A stretch of DNA of 64,000 nucleotides from Novilysobacter selenitireducens (GCF_020026895.1 NZ_JAINZW010000007.1:56433-120432); one strand, 5' to 3'; shown: positions 1 to 9,466, counted from the first letter of the stretch. The notes: a model not told the origin generated them from the letters alone. Made by a program: numbers and translations.

Positions 1-76
1 CTTTGTGGACTCCCGCGCCCGCGTCGCCCTTCGAGGGGAGGCCGACGACCCGTGCGCCATGCACCGGAGTTCCACC

Positions 77-2569
77 ATGACCACCGAAGACACCGCCACG
101 GCACTTGCCGGGGCACCTGCGTCCACCACCGCGGCACACGACACCGACCCGAGCCCGATCCCAACCGCCGTTGGCACGGACAGCTTCGCCCTGACGCCGC
201 CCGCCACCGCCTTCAGCATGGCCGTGACCAAGCGCAACGGTGGCCGCGAGCCGGTCGACCTCAACAAGATCGTCCGTGCTATCACGCGCTGCAGCGACGG
301 CCTGCACGCTATCGACCCGATGCGCGTGGCCACCCGCACCATCTCCGGGCTGTACGACGGCGCGACCACGCGCGAACTCGACGAGCTGTCGATCCGCACC
401 GCCGCGCTGCTCACCGCCGAGGAGCCCGAGTACGGCCGCCTCGCCGCCCGCCTGCTGGCCGGGGTGATCGAGAAGGAAGTCGCCGGGATCGACATCAATG
501 CGTTCTCGCAATCGGTGCAGCGCGGACACGACCTGGGCCTGGTCAACGACCGGCTGCTGGGCTTCGTGCAGGCGAACGCGCGCAAGCTCAACGATGCGAT
601 CGACAACAACCTCAACCAGCGCTTCGACTACTTCGGCCTGCGCACCCTGTACGACCGCTACCTGCTGCGCCACCCCAAGGCGCGCACGGTCATCGAGACG
701 CCCCAGCAGTTCTTCATGCGCGTGGCCTGCGCACTGAGCGAGGACGTGTCAGACGCGCTGGCGCTCTACCGGCGCATGGCGCAGCTGGACTACATCCCCT
801 CCTCGCCGACGCTGTTCAACGCGGGCACCAGGCACGAGCAGCTGTCGTCCTGCTTCCTGCTGGATTCGCCGGAAGACTCGCTGGAGTCGATCTACAGGCG
901 CTACATGGACGTGGCCAAGCTGAGCAAGTTCAGCGGCGGCATCGGCCTGAGCTACACCCGCATCCGCTCGCGCGGATCGCTGATCCGCTCCACCAACGGC
1001 CTGAGCAACGGCATCGTGCCGTGGCTGAAGACGCTCGATGCGTCGGTGGCGGCGGTCAACCAGGGCGGCAAGCGCAAGGGCGCGGCCTGCGTGTACCTGG
1101 AGCCCTGGCACGCGGACGTCGAGGAGTTCCTGGAACTGCGCGACAACACCGGCGACGAGGCGCGGCGCACGCACAACCTCAACCTGGCCAACTGGATCCC
1201 CGACGAGTTCATGCGCCGGGTGGAAGCGGATGCGCCGTGGTCGCTGTTCGATCCGCACACCGTGCCCGAGCTGACGGACCTGTTCGGCGAGGCGTTCGAC
1301 CGCGCCTACGCCGCCGCCGAAGCCGCTGGCCTGGCGGTCAGGCAGATCAAGGCGCGCGAGCTGTACGGCCGGATGATGCGCACGCTGGCGCAGACCGGAA
1401 ACGGCTGGATGAACTTCAAGGACAAGGCCAACCGCGCCTGCAACCAGACCGCGCGCGCCGGCAACGTCGTACACCTGTCCAACCTGTGCACGGAGATCCT
1501 GGAGGTCACCTCCCAGGACGAAACCGCGGTCTGCAACCTGGGATCGATCAACCTCTCCCACCACGTCGAGGTGTACCCGGAAGGCGCGGTGCACGGCGAG
1601 GCGGGACCGGCTTCAATCGGGCGCTTCGATTTCGAGCGCCTGGCCGACACCGTGCGGCTGGCCGTGCGCCAGCTCGACCGCGTCATCGACCTGAACTTCT
1701 ACCCGATCGACACTGCCCGCCGCGCCAACCTCAAGTGGCGCCCGGTCGGGCTCGGCACGATGGGCCTGCAGGACGTCTTCTTCAAACTGCGGCTGCCGTT
1801 CGACTCGGCGCCGGCGCGCGTGTTGTCCAGGAAGATCGCCGAGGAGATCTACTTCCACGCCTTGTCCGCCTCGAACGAGCTTGCGCTGGAGCACGGCCGC
1901 CACCCGGGCTTCGGGGAAACCCGCGCCGCCCACGGCGAATTGCAGTTCGATGCCTGGGGCGTGGTACCCGACGATGCGGCGCGCTGGGACGCGCTGCGCG
2001 CGCGCATCCGCGAACACGGCCTGCGCAATTCGCTGCTGGTCGCGATCGCACCCACCGCGACCATCGCCTCGATCGCCGGCTGCTACGAGTGCATCGAGCC
2101 GCAGGTCTCGAACCTGTTCAAGCGCGAGACGCTGTCGGGCGACTTCATCGTGGTCAACCGCTACCTCGTGGACGAACTCAAGGCGCTGGGCCTGTGGACG
2201 CCGGAGCTGCGCGACGCGATCAAGGTGAGTGAAGGGTCGATTCAGGGCATCGAGGCCATTCCCGGGCCGCTGCGGCAGGTTTACCGCACCGCATGGGAGT
2301 TGCCGATGCGCTCGCTCATCGACATGGCCGCCGAACGCGGCGCGTTCATCGACCAGAGCCAGTCGCTCAACCTCTTCATCGAAAGCCCGAGCATCGGTGC
2401 ACTGTCGTCCATGTACATGCATGCGTGGAAGCAGGGACTGAAAACGACGTACTACCTGCGCTCCCGGCCGGCGACGCGCATTGCCAAATCAACCGTGAGC
2501 ATGCCAACGCCGGTAGCCGCGGTCGCCTGCTCGCTGGAGAACCCGGAAAGCTGCGAGGCCTGCCAGTAG
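77..2569 (+). CDS. nrdA: Ribonucleoside-diphosphate reductase, alpha subunit (class I)
   Basis: Large catalytic subunit (R1) that reduces ribonucleoside diphosphates to deoxyribonucleotides with NrdB. About 830 residues. An N-terminal ATP-cone (VTKRNGGREPVDLNKIVRAI) precedes the barrel. Active-site signatures are visible: SSCFLLDSPED, NLCTEI with Asn/Cys/Glu, AVCNLGSINL, and ATIASIAGCYE. The C-terminal tail ends in a CEAC pair that would pass electrons from thioredoxin. The ATG at 77 is chosen because GGAG lies 7 bases upstream; the frame is open back to a GTG at 5, so a longer N-terminus outside the window cannot be fully excluded. It is followed by nrdB after a REP-filled gap of 184 bases. 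Confidence 0.95.
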   Translation: MTTEDTATALAGAPASTTAAHDTDPSPIPTAVGTDSFALTPPATAFSMAVTKRNGGREPVDLNKIVRAITRCSDGLHAIDPMRVATRTISGLYDGATTRELDELSIRTAALLTAEEPEYGRLAARLLAGVIEKEVAGIDINAFSQSVQRGHDLGLVNDRLLGFVQANARKLNDAIDNNLNQRFDYFGLRTLYDRYLLRHPKARTVIETPQQFFMRVACALSEDVSDALALYRRMAQLDYIPSSPTLFNAGTRHEQLSSCFLLDSPEDSLESIYRRYMDVAKLSKFSGGIGLSYTRIRSRGSLIRSTNGLSNGIVPWLKTLDASVAAVNQGGKRKGAACVYLEPWHADVEEFLELRDNTGDEARRTHNLNLANWIPDEFMRRVEADAPWSLFDPHTVPELTDLFGEAFDRAYAAAEAAGLAVRQIKARELYGRMMRTLAQTGNGWMNFKDKANRACNQTARAGNVVHLSNLCTEILEVTSQDETAVCNLGSINLSHHVEVYPEGAVHGEAGPASIGRFDFERLADTVRLAVRQLDRVIDLNFYPIDTARRANLKWRPVGLGTMGLQDVFFKLRLPFDSAPARVLSRKIAEEIYFHALSASNELALEHGRHPGFGETRAAHGELQFDAWGVVPDDAARWDALRARIREHGLRNSLLVAIAPTATIASIAGCYECIEPQVSNLFKRETLSGDFIVVNRYLVDELKALGLWTPELRDAIKVSEGSIQGIEAIPGPLRQVYRTAWELPMRSLIDMAAERGAFIDQSQSLNLFIESPSIGALSSMYMHAWKQGLKTTYYLRSRPATRIAKSTVSMPTPVAAVACSLENPESCEACQ

Positions 2570-2578
2570 GCCACTCCT

Positions 2579-2734
2579 CTGTAGGAGCGGCTTCAGCCGC
2601 GATCGGATGCCTGGCGACCCGAGTGGTCGCGACGTGGGTCGCGACCCTCGATGTCGTCCGCCGCCACGCGGTCGCGACGCACGTCGCTCCTACCGGGATC
2701 CGGAACTTGATCGCGGCTGAAGCCGCTCCTACAG
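2579..2734. repeat. REP/BIME cluster between nrdA and nrdB
   Basis: A composite palindromic element. It opens with CTGTAGGAGCGGCTTCAGCC and closes with the exact inverse (GGCTGAAGCCGCTCCTACAG). Between them are two further related half-units of the form GTCGCGACGCACGTCGCTCC. The same unit recurs at four other places in this window, always between genes. It probably folds into strong hairpins in the nrdAB transcript. Confidence 0.9.
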
Positions 2735-2753
2735 ATCACCCCAAGGACCCGCC

Positions 2754-3761
2754 ATGCCCAGCCACCTGCTCGACCCCGGCTTCGACCTCACCCTGCGCCC
2801 CATGCGCTACCCGCGCTTCTACGAGATGTACCGCGACGCGATCCGCAACACGTGGACGGTGGAGGAAGTCGACTTCTCGCTGGACGTCAACGACCTCAAG
2901 CACAAGTTCGGCCAGGCCGAACGGCACCTGGTGGAGCGGCTGGTGGCGTTCTTCGCCACCGGCGATTCGATCGTCTCCAACAACCTCGTGCTCAACCTCT
3001 ACACGCACATCAACGCCCCCGAAGCGCGCATGTACCTGTCTCGCCAGCTGTACGAGGAGGCGCTGCACGTGCAGTTCTACCTGACCCTGCTCGACACCTA
3101 CCTGCCCGACCCGTCCGCGCGTGCAAAGGCGTTCGCCGCCGTCGAGAACATCCCGTCGATCCGCGCCAAGGCCGACTTCTGCTTCCGCTGGATGGACTCG
3201 GTGCAGGACCTCAAGCGCATCGAAACACGCGAACAGCGGCGTCAGTTCCTGCTCAACCTGGTGTGCTTTGCCGCATGCATCGAGGGCCTGTTCTTCTTCG
3301 CCGCCTTTGCCTACGTCTACTACCTGCGCTCGCGCGGCCTGCTGCACGGCCTCGCCTCGGGCACCAACTGGGTGTTCCGCGACGAGAGCTGCCACATGGC
3401 GTTCGCCTTCGAAGTCATCGACACGGTGCGGCGGGAAGAGCCGTCGCTGTTCGACGACGCGTTGCGCGGCGAGATCGTGCAGATGCTCACCGAGGCGGTG
3501 GAATGCGAGATGGCGTTCGCCCAGGACGTGCTGTCGGGCGGGGTCGTCGGCCTGTCGCTGAAGGACATGCGCCAGTACCTGGAGTACTGCGCCGACCAGC
3601 GGCTGGGCCAGCTGGGCATGGCGCGGCACTTTGGCGCCACCAATCCGTTCGGCTTCATGGACCTTCAGGACGTGCAGGAGGTAACGAATTTCTTCGAGCG
3701 CCGGGTGTCGGCCTACCAGGTCGGCGTGCAGGGGGACGTGGCGTTCGACGCGGCGTTCTGA
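2754..3761 (+). CDS. nrdB: Ribonucleoside-diphosphate reductase, beta subunit (class I)
   Basis: Small subunit (R2) that generates the tyrosyl radical used by NrdA. 335 residues, ferritin-like fold. Candidate metal ligands are Asp71, Glu102 and His105 (EEALH) and the later RDESCHMAF segment. Tyr109, four residues after His105, matches the position of the radical tyrosine of class Ia enzymes, so a diiron-tyrosyl radical is expected. AAGGA lies 6 bases before the ATG. It is probably co-transcribed with nrdA through the intervening REP cluster. Confidence 0.95.
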   Translation: MPSHLLDPGFDLTLRPMRYPRFYEMYRDAIRNTWTVEEVDFSLDVNDLKHKFGQAERHLVERLVAFFATGDSIVSNNLVLNLYTHINAPEARMYLSRQLYEEALHVQFYLTLLDTYLPDPSARAKAFAAVENIPSIRAKADFCFRWMDSVQDLKRIETREQRRQFLLNLVCFAACIEGLFFFAAFAYVYYLRSRGLLHGLASGTNWVFRDESCHMAFAFEVIDTVRREEPSLFDDALRGEIVQMLTEAVECEMAFAQDVLSGGVVGLSLKDMRQYLEYCADQRLGQLGMARHFGATNPFGFMDLQDVQEVTNFFERRVSAYQVGVQGDVAFDAAF

Positions 3762-3798
3762 GGCAGCAGGGCGGGCGGCAGCGCGATCTTTGGCTCAT

Positions 3799-3957
3799 CT
3801 GTAGGAGCGGCTTCAGCCGCGATCGGAAACCGGACTCCGTTGCAGGAGCAACGTAGGTCGCGATCCACCTACGTCCGGAGTTGCGCAGTCGCGACTGACG
3901 TCGCTCCTACAACAGCGGTGTGGCTTTCGTGCGATCGCGGCTGAAGCCGCTCCTACA
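3799..3957. repeat. REP/BIME cluster between nrdB and gapA
   Basis: Second composite REP element. It begins with CTGTAGGAGCGGCTTCAGCC, contains an inner unit around GCAGTCGCGACTGACGTCGC followed by TCCTAC, and ends with the inverse GGCTGAAGCCGCTCCTACA. It lies between two convergent genes. Apart from this repeat and the gapA terminator, nothing is seen in the 3762-4033 gap. Confidence 0.88.
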
Positions 3958-3973
3958 AAAGTGACGTGACCAC

Positions 3974-4010
3974 AAAAAAAGCCCCGCGATTGCGGGGCTT
4001 TCTTCTTCTT
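3974..4010. terminator. Bidirectional terminator between nrdB and gapA
   Basis: Stem GCCCCGC (3981-3987), loop GATT, stem GCGGGGC (3992-3998). It is preceded by seven A and followed by TTTCTTCTTCTT, so it can act in both directions, mainly for gapA on the minus strand. Confidence 0.9.
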
Positions 4011-4033
4011 GTCACGGGGTCCGGCGCGCCGGC

Positions 4034-5071
<1,038 letters not shown>

Positions 5072-5123
5072 CTATTTTAGCGCCCCCCGGGCCCGGCCGC
5101 TGGCCCATCGACGGAACACCCGC

Positions 5124-5936
5124 ATGCCGCGCACCGCCCTTCGCCTGTTCCTGGCCCTCGGACTGGCCCTGTGCACCCTGCCCGCCGCGGCGTGGGGGCC
5201 GCTGGGGCACCGCCTGGTGGCGGCGCTGGCATGGGACGAACTCGACCCGGCCGCCCGCGCGGAAATCACGACACTGCTGGCCGGCGAGCCCGACCCCACG
5301 CTACCGGGCATCGCCACCTGGGCCGACGAGCTGCGCGCCAACGACCCGGACCTGGGCCGCCGCAGCGCACCGTGGCACTACGTCAACCTCGGCGAGATGG
5401 ACTGCGCGTACGACGCCGCGCTGGCCTGCAGCGGCGGCGATTGCGTGGTGGAAGCGATCCGCGCGCAGTCGGCGATCCTCGGCGACCGTTCGCGCCCGCG
5501 CGCCGAGCGGCTGCAGGCGCTGAAGTTCGTCGTGCACTTCACCGGCGACATCCACCAGCCCATGCATGCCGGCAACGCGCACGACCGCGGCGGAAACGAC
5601 GTGCAGGTCAACTGGCCCGACGGCAGCGCGGATGGCAAGGGCGGCAACCTGCATTCGCTGTGGGACAGCGGGCTGTTCAACACCGCCGGTCTCGACGAGG
5701 ACCAGTGGCTCGCCCGCCTTCGTGGACTGCCGCTGGCGGTGCCCGTGGTGGCCGACCCCGCCCGCTGGGCCGAGCATTCGTGCTCGGTGGCGATGCGAGA
5801 TGGCGTGTACCCGCCCCGCGCCAAGCTCGGCACCGACTACCTGCAGTCCTGGCGCCCCGTCGCCGAGGCGCAGGTGCGCGCCGGTGGCAGCCGCCTGGCG
5901 ATGCTGCTCAACCGGGTGCTGGACGCGCGCGACTGA
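5124..5936 (+). CDS. Secreted S1/P1-type nuclease
   Basis: Zinc-dependent single-strand nuclease family, expected to be periplasmic or secreted. 270 residues. A signal peptide (residues 1-23, ending AAA) places Trp24 at the mature N-terminus, as in P1 nuclease, where the first Trp is a zinc ligand. Further zinc-site segments are GHRLVA, WHYVNL, HFTGDIHQPMH and LHSLWDSG. Eukaryotic P1/S1 enzymes resemble this in size and motif order. It is separated by 88 bases from the divergent gapA, with no clear ribosome-binding site. Confidence 0.9.
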   Translation: MPRTALRLFLALGLALCTLPAAAWGPLGHRLVAALAWDELDPAARAEITTLLAGEPDPTLPGIATWADELRANDPDLGRRSAPWHYVNLGEMDCAYDAALACSGGDCVVEAIRAQSAILGDRSRPRAERLQALKFVVHFTGDIHQPMHAGNAHDRGGNDVQVNWPDGSADGKGGNLHSLWDSGLFNTAGLDEDQWLARLRGLPLAVPVVADPARWAEHSCSVAMRDGVYPPRAKLGTDYLQSWRPVAEAQVRAGGSRLAMLLNRVLDARD

Positions 5937-5954
5937 GCGCCGCGGCGCGTCGGG

Positions 5955-7250
5955 TCATTCCGAGCGGGGCAGGCCCAGCGCTTCGCGCACCTTGGGTTCC
6001 AGCCCGGTAAGGCCCGCCGCCTGGCCCCACTCCAGCGCTTCCTCGGGCGACCGTCCGCCCTGGCGCGAAGCGCCCAGTGCCAGCAGCGCACCGACGCGGT
6101 TGCCCGACGCGCAGTGCACCAGCACGGTGCCTTCGGCCTCGTCCAGCACGGACCACAGCGCATCGGCATTGGCCGCGGTCACGCCGCCGGCGCCATCCAC
6201 CGCGATCTGGTGGTAGTCCAAGCCGGCAGCAGCAACCTCGGCCCGTTCGTCGCGGCCGTCCATCTCGGCCTCGGGTCGCAGGTTGATCACGGTGGTGATG
6301 CCCTGCGCGCGCAGCGCCTCCCAGGCGTCCGGTGCGGGCTGGCCGCCGGTCACGAGCGTCGGTCGCGGCTGGCGGGCCTGGGGTACGAGGGTGGTGTCGA
6401 TGGACTGCATGGGGGTGATCTCCGCGGTGGGGTCGGGGGAACGGGTGGCGGCGAATGCGTCGGGCGCGGTCTGCCAGGCGATGCCCGCACCCATCAACAG
6501 CAGGAACACGGCGAACGCCCGCTGCAGGTGTGCCTGCGGCAGTCGCCGCGCCACGCGGCCGCCGAGCAGGCTGCCGCCGGCGCCAATGGCGGTGAACAGG
6601 CCGATCAGGCGCCAGTCCAGCGCCAGGCCGGCACCGGCCAGGACCGAGGTGTACTTGGCGAATCCGCTGAAGCTCTTGAGCGAGATGATCCACAGGCTGG
6701 TGCCGATCGCGCGGTGCAGCGCCAGGCCGCCCAGCAGCACCAGCGCGGGCACGATCAGGAAGCCGCCGCCGACGCCGACCACGCCGGTCACCACGCCGAC
6801 GACCAGGCCGTCCAGCGCGATGCGTCCGACCTTGCGCGTCGGCGGCGCCGTCGCGTCCACGGCACCTTCTTCCGAATTCGCAGTGCCAGCTGCCAGCGCC
6901 CTGGGCGGGCGCAGCATCATCGCAGCCGCCAGCAGCATGACCACCGCGAACACCAGCAGTTGCAGGGCGCCGCTGAGCCACGTCGACAGCCATGCGCCCA
7001 TCCAGGTGCCCACCATCCCCGGCACGCCGAACCACGCGACGTTGCGCCAGTCGACCTGCCGCTTCCACGTCCACGGCAGCGCCGCGATCAGGCTGATGCC
7101 GCCGACGATGGCCAGCGACCCGGCGATCGCCACCTTCTCCGGCTGCCCGACCAGGTAGACCAGCACTGGGACGGTGAGGATCGACCCGCCCGAACCCAGC
7201 AGCCCGAGGCTCAGCCCGATCGCGGCCGCACCCAGCCAGGCCAGCCACAT
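5955..7250 (-). CDS. TauE/SafE sulfite exporter fused to a DUF442 phosphatase/sulfurtransferase-like domain
   Basis: 431 residues in two parts. Residues 1 to about 275 form a multi-helix TauE/SafE anion exporter (GLLGSGGSILTVPVLVYLVG at the start, GVVTGVVGVGGGFLIVPALV midway). After a linker, a cytoplasmic DUF442-like domain of the tyrosine-phosphatase fold carries VLVHCASGNRVGAL. Cys380 and Arg385 are four residues apart, one fewer than the CX5R of true phosphatases, so a sulfur-transfer role is more likely than dephosphorylation. In bigR operons of other bacteria, DUF442 is usually fused to the ETHE1-like enzyme rather than to the exporter. The ATG is chosen because it overlaps the bigR stop (TGATG); the upstream open frame is an antisense artefact. 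Confidence 0.85.
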   Translation of the reverse strand: MWLAWLGAAAIGLSLGLLGSGGSILTVPVLVYLVGQPEKVAIAGSLAIVGGISLIAALPWTWKRQVDWRNVAWFGVPGMVGTWMGAWLSTWLSGALQLLVFAVVMLLAAAMMLRPPRALAAGTANSEEGAVDATAPPTRKVGRIALDGLVVGVVTGVVGVGGGFLIVPALVLLGGLALHRAIGTSLWIISLKSFSGFAKYTSVLAGAGLALDWRLIGLFTAIGAGGSLLGGRVARRLPQAHLQRAFAVFLLLMGAGIAWQTAPDAFAATRSPDPTAEITPMQSIDTTLVPQARQPRPTLVTGGQPAPDAWEALRAQGITTVINLRPEAEMDGRDERAEVAAAGLDYHQIAVDGAGGVTAANADALWSVLDEAEGTVLVHCASGNRVGALLALGASRQGGRSPEEALEWGQAAGLTGLEPKVREALGLPRSE

Positions 7251-7600
7251 CACGACGCGTCTCGGGCGCAGTAGATGCCGTGCAGCGTCTGCATCACGCG
7301 CAAGGCCGGGCCGTCCAGCAGCGAGTAGAAAACCTGCTGTCCCTGCCGGCGCGTCGCCACCAGGCCGGCCTCGCGTAACACCGCCAGGTGCTGCGACAGG
7401 GCCGACTGCGACAACGCGGTGCCGTCGAGCAGCTGCCCGACCGACAGCTCGCCGCCGACCAGCCGGCACAGCACCATCAGGCGCTGTTCGTTGGCGAGCG
7501 AACGCAGCAGGGCCGCCGCCTCGCCGGCATGGCGTTGCATCTCATCAGGGTCGGGCAAGTCGATCACGGACGGGGGCGGGGCTGGCTTCGGGCTCGGCAT
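7250..7600 (-). CDS. bigR: ArsR/SmtB-family regulator, BigR-like sulfide sensor
   Basis: Winged-helix repressor of about 116 residues. The recognition helix region is SQSALSQHLAVLREAGLVATRRQGQQVFYSL. Two cysteines (MVLC and GIYC) are 66 residues apart, the same separation as Cys42 and Cys108 of BigR, which form the redox disulfide that releases DNA in response to sulfide. The ATG at 7600 is preferred over that at 7630 because a consensus -10 (7629-7634, minus strand) would sit on the latter. It is co-transcribed with the TauE-DUF442 gene (TGATG overlap) and divergent from the dioxygenase gene. Confidence 0.87.
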   Translation of the reverse strand: MPSPKPAPPPSVIDLPDPDEMQRHAGEAAALLRSLANEQRLMVLCRLVGGELSVGQLLDGTALSQSALSQHLAVLREAGLVATRRQGQQVFYSLLDGPALRVMQTLHGIYCARDAS

Positions 7601-7628
7601 GGCACGCACTGCGAGGGGCAATGCGGGC

Positions 7629-7656
7629 ATTATAGTAGGCCTTGCTAAATTAGCAA
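7629..7656 (-). promoter_or_regulatory. Predicted bigR promoter
   Basis: Read on the minus strand: -35 TTGCTA (7651-7656), 16-base spacer, perfect -10 TATAAT (7629-7634). The predicted transcript starts near 7622, just upstream of the ATG at 7600. The BigR operator fills the spacer and overlaps the -35. Confidence 0.65.
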
Positions 7657-7661
7657 TGCCT
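7637..7661. promoter_or_regulatory. Predicted BigR operator palindrome
   Basis: A 25-base palindrome with one mismatched pair: AGGC, one base, TTGCTAA, a central A, TTAGCAA, one base, GCCT. The inner 15 bases (7642-7656) are a perfect inverted repeat, AT-rich in a GC-rich background. It overlaps both divergent promoters, so one bound dimer could silence both operons. Confidence 0.75.
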
Positions 7662-7669
7662 GATACATT
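7642..7669 (+). promoter_or_regulatory. Predicted promoter of the dioxygenase-YeeE-TauE operon
   Basis: -35 TTGCTA (7642-7647), 16-base spacer, -10 TACATT (7664-7669). The -35 is the left arm of the operator palindrome; the mirror-image arm serves the bigR promoter. The first start codon is at 7698 with AGGAG 7 bases before it. Confidence 0.6.
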
Positions 7670-7697
7670 ATGCGCATCAATGGACAGGAGCCCGACC

Positions 7698-8561
7698 ATG
7701 CAACCCGTCGTCCACCCCTTCTTCCACCACGACAGCAACACCTGGACCTATGTCGTCGTCGAGCCCCAAGGCAAGACGGCCGCCTTGGTCGACCCGGTGC
7801 TGGACTTCGACCCCAAAGCCGGGCGCACCTCGACCGCGTCGGCCGAGCAGGTGCTGGCGTTCGTCAACGAACACGCGCTGGACGTGCAGTGGATCTTGGA
7901 AACCCATGCGCATGCCGACCACTTGAGCGCCGGACACTGGCTGAAAGAGCACCTGCCGCACGCGAAGCTGGCCATCGGCGAAGGCATCCGCACCGTGCAG
8001 AAGACCTTCCGCCCGATCTTCAACCTGGGCGAGCACTTCCCGGTCGACGGCTCGCAGTTCGACCACCTGTTCGCACCGGACGAGGTGTTCCGCATCGGCG
8101 CGCTCGAGGGCCGCGTCATCCCGGTGCCGGGCCACACGAACGACTCCAACGCGTTCCTCATCGGCGATGCGCTGTTCACCGGCGACTCGCTGTTCATGCC
8201 CGACGGCGGCACGGCGCGCTGCGATTTCCCCGGCGGTGACGCCGCCACGCTTTACCGGTCGATCCACACGCTTTTCGAACTGCCCGACGACACGCGTGTG
8301 TTCGTCTGCCACGACTACGGCCCGGGTGGGCGCGAGTTCGCCTGCGAAACCACCATCGGCGAGCAGAAGCGCAGCAACATCCACGTGCACGACGGCACCA
8401 CGCTGGAGCAGTTCGTGGAGATGCGCGAGACGCGCGATGCCTCGCTCGCCATGCCGACGCTGATCCTGCCCGCGGTGCAGACCAACATCCGCGCCGGTGA
8501 GCTGCCCGAGCCGGAGAGCAACGGCGTGCGCTACCTCAAGCTTCCCCTCAACCAGTTCTGA
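7698..8561 (+). CDS. ETHE1-like metallo-beta-lactamase-fold persulfide dioxygenase
   Basis: 287 residues. Iron-dependent oxidation of (glutathione) persulfide to sulfite is the family reaction, in the cytoplasm. The metal motif THAHADHLSAGH (HxHxDH) is present, followed by VPGHTNDSNAF and GDSLFMPDGGTARCDFPGG, which are typical of ETHE1/Blh-type enzymes. The dioxygenase stands alone here, while its usual DUF442 partner domain is attached to the divergent exporter. It leads the plus-strand sulfur operon and is probably derepressed by BigR when sulfide is present. The start at 7698 has a good AGGAG; an in-frame ATG at 7680 has none. Confidence 0.92.
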   Translation: MQPVVHPFFHHDSNTWTYVVVEPQGKTAALVDPVLDFDPKAGRTSTASAEQVLAFVNEHALDVQWILETHAHADHLSAGHWLKEHLPHAKLAIGEGIRTVQKTFRPIFNLGEHFPVDGSQFDHLFAPDEVFRIGALEGRVIPVPGHTNDSNAFLIGDALFTGDSLFMPDGGTARCDFPGGDAATLYRSIHTLFELPDDTRVFVCHDYGPGGREFACETTIGEQKRSNIHVHDGTTLEQFVEMRETRDASLAMPTLILPAVQTNIRAGELPEPESNGVRYLKLPLNQF

Positions 8562-8579
8562 CCCTGCACGGACTTCTAC

Positions 8580-9005
8580 ATGCCCACTGAATTCACTCCC
8601 TGGACCGCGCTGGCCGGCGGCGCACTCATCGGCCTGGCGGCCACGGTGCTGCTGGCCTCGCTCGGTCGTATTGCCGGCATCAGCGGCCTGTTCAACGGCG
8701 CGCTCGAGCAGCGCGGCGACCGCGCGTGGCGCATCGCTTTCCTCGTCGGCCTGATCGCCGCGGCCGGCGTGTGGTTCGCGGTGGCCGGCGTGGCGCCGCG
8801 CACCGGGTTCCCCCTGCCGTGGCTGCTGGCCGGCGGCCTGCTGGTCGGCTTCGGCACGCGCCTGGGCAGCGGTTGCACCAGCGGCCACGGCATCTGTGGC
8901 CTGGCGCGGCTCTCGCCCCGCTCGATGGTGGCCGTCGCACTGTTCATGGGCGCCGGCTTCGCCACCGTGTACGTGCTGCGGCACGCGCTGGGGGTGATGG
9001 CATGA
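8580..9005 (+). CDS. YeeE/YedE-family membrane protein, first half (PmpA-like)
   Basis: 141 residues with about four hydrophobic segments. The conserved LGSGCTSGHGICGLARLSPR segment is the signature of the first half of YeeE/YedE transporters, whose full-length members carry thiosulfate or related sulfur species through Cys-lined pores. It is the second gene of the sulfur operon, 18 bases after the dioxygenase, and overlaps the next gene by ATGA. Confidence 0.88.
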   Translation: MPTEFTPWTALAGGALIGLAATVLLASLGRIAGISGLFNGALEQRGDRAWRIAFLVGLIAAAGVWFAVAGVAPRTGFPLPWLLAGGLLVGFGTRLGSGCTSGHGICGLARLSPRSMVAVALFMGAGFATVYVLRHALGVMA

Positions 9006-9421
9006 GCGCACATCGCGTGGCGTGGGCGCTGCTCGCGGGCGCCCTGTTTGGATTGGGCCTGGCTGTGTCGGGGATGACCGACCCGGACAAGGTGCTGAAC
9101 TTCCTCGACATCGCCGGACGATGGGACCCGTCGCTCGCGCTGGTGATGGGCGGCGCGCTGGCCGTGGCCGTGCCCGGGTTCGCGTGGGTGCGGCGACGCG
9201 GCGTTGCGTTCACCGGCGGCGCCATTCCGCCGGCACCCGCACCCAGGTTCGACACGCGGCTGCTCGTCGGCAGCACGCTGTTCGGCGTGGGCTGGGGCAT
9301 CGCCGGGTATTGCCCGGGCCCGGCGCTGGCCAACCTCGCCCACGGTGCGCTCGAGCCGGTGCTGTTCGTGCTGGCCCTGCTGGCGGGTTCGCAGGTGGCG
9401 AGGCTGTTCGACGCGCGCTGA
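9002..9421 (+). CDS. YeeE/YedE-family membrane protein, second half (PmpB-like)
   Basis: 139 residues, hydrophobic, with FGVGWGIAGYCPGPALANLA, the second-half YeeE/YedE signature containing the conserved Cys. It is translationally coupled to the preceding half (ATGA), as expected for two subunits forming one pore. The open frame runs upstream to 8726, but the coupled ATG and the family N-terminus support 9002. Confidence 0.88.
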   Translation: MSAHRVAWALLAGALFGLGLAVSGMTDPDKVLNFLDIAGRWDPSLALVMGGALAVAVPGFAWVRRRGVAFTGGAIPPAPAPRFDTRLLVGSTLFGVGWGIAGYCPGPALANLAHGALEPVLFVLALLAGSQVARLFDAR

Positions 9422-9466
9422 CCGCACCACCTCGCGCGGCGGCGGAGCCGTCCGTACCATCGCCCG

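Noticed and set aside
5..76. Extended N-terminus of NrdA from the GTG at position 5
   Set aside because: The ATG at 77 has GGAG at proper distance, and the extra 24 residues resemble translated leader rather than the family N-terminus. The window edge prevents full exclusion.
7601..7741. Longer bigR start codons (7630 and 7741)
   Set aside because: The frame from 7741 runs through the operator and into the divergent gene; the ATG at 7630 coincides with the predicted -10 element.
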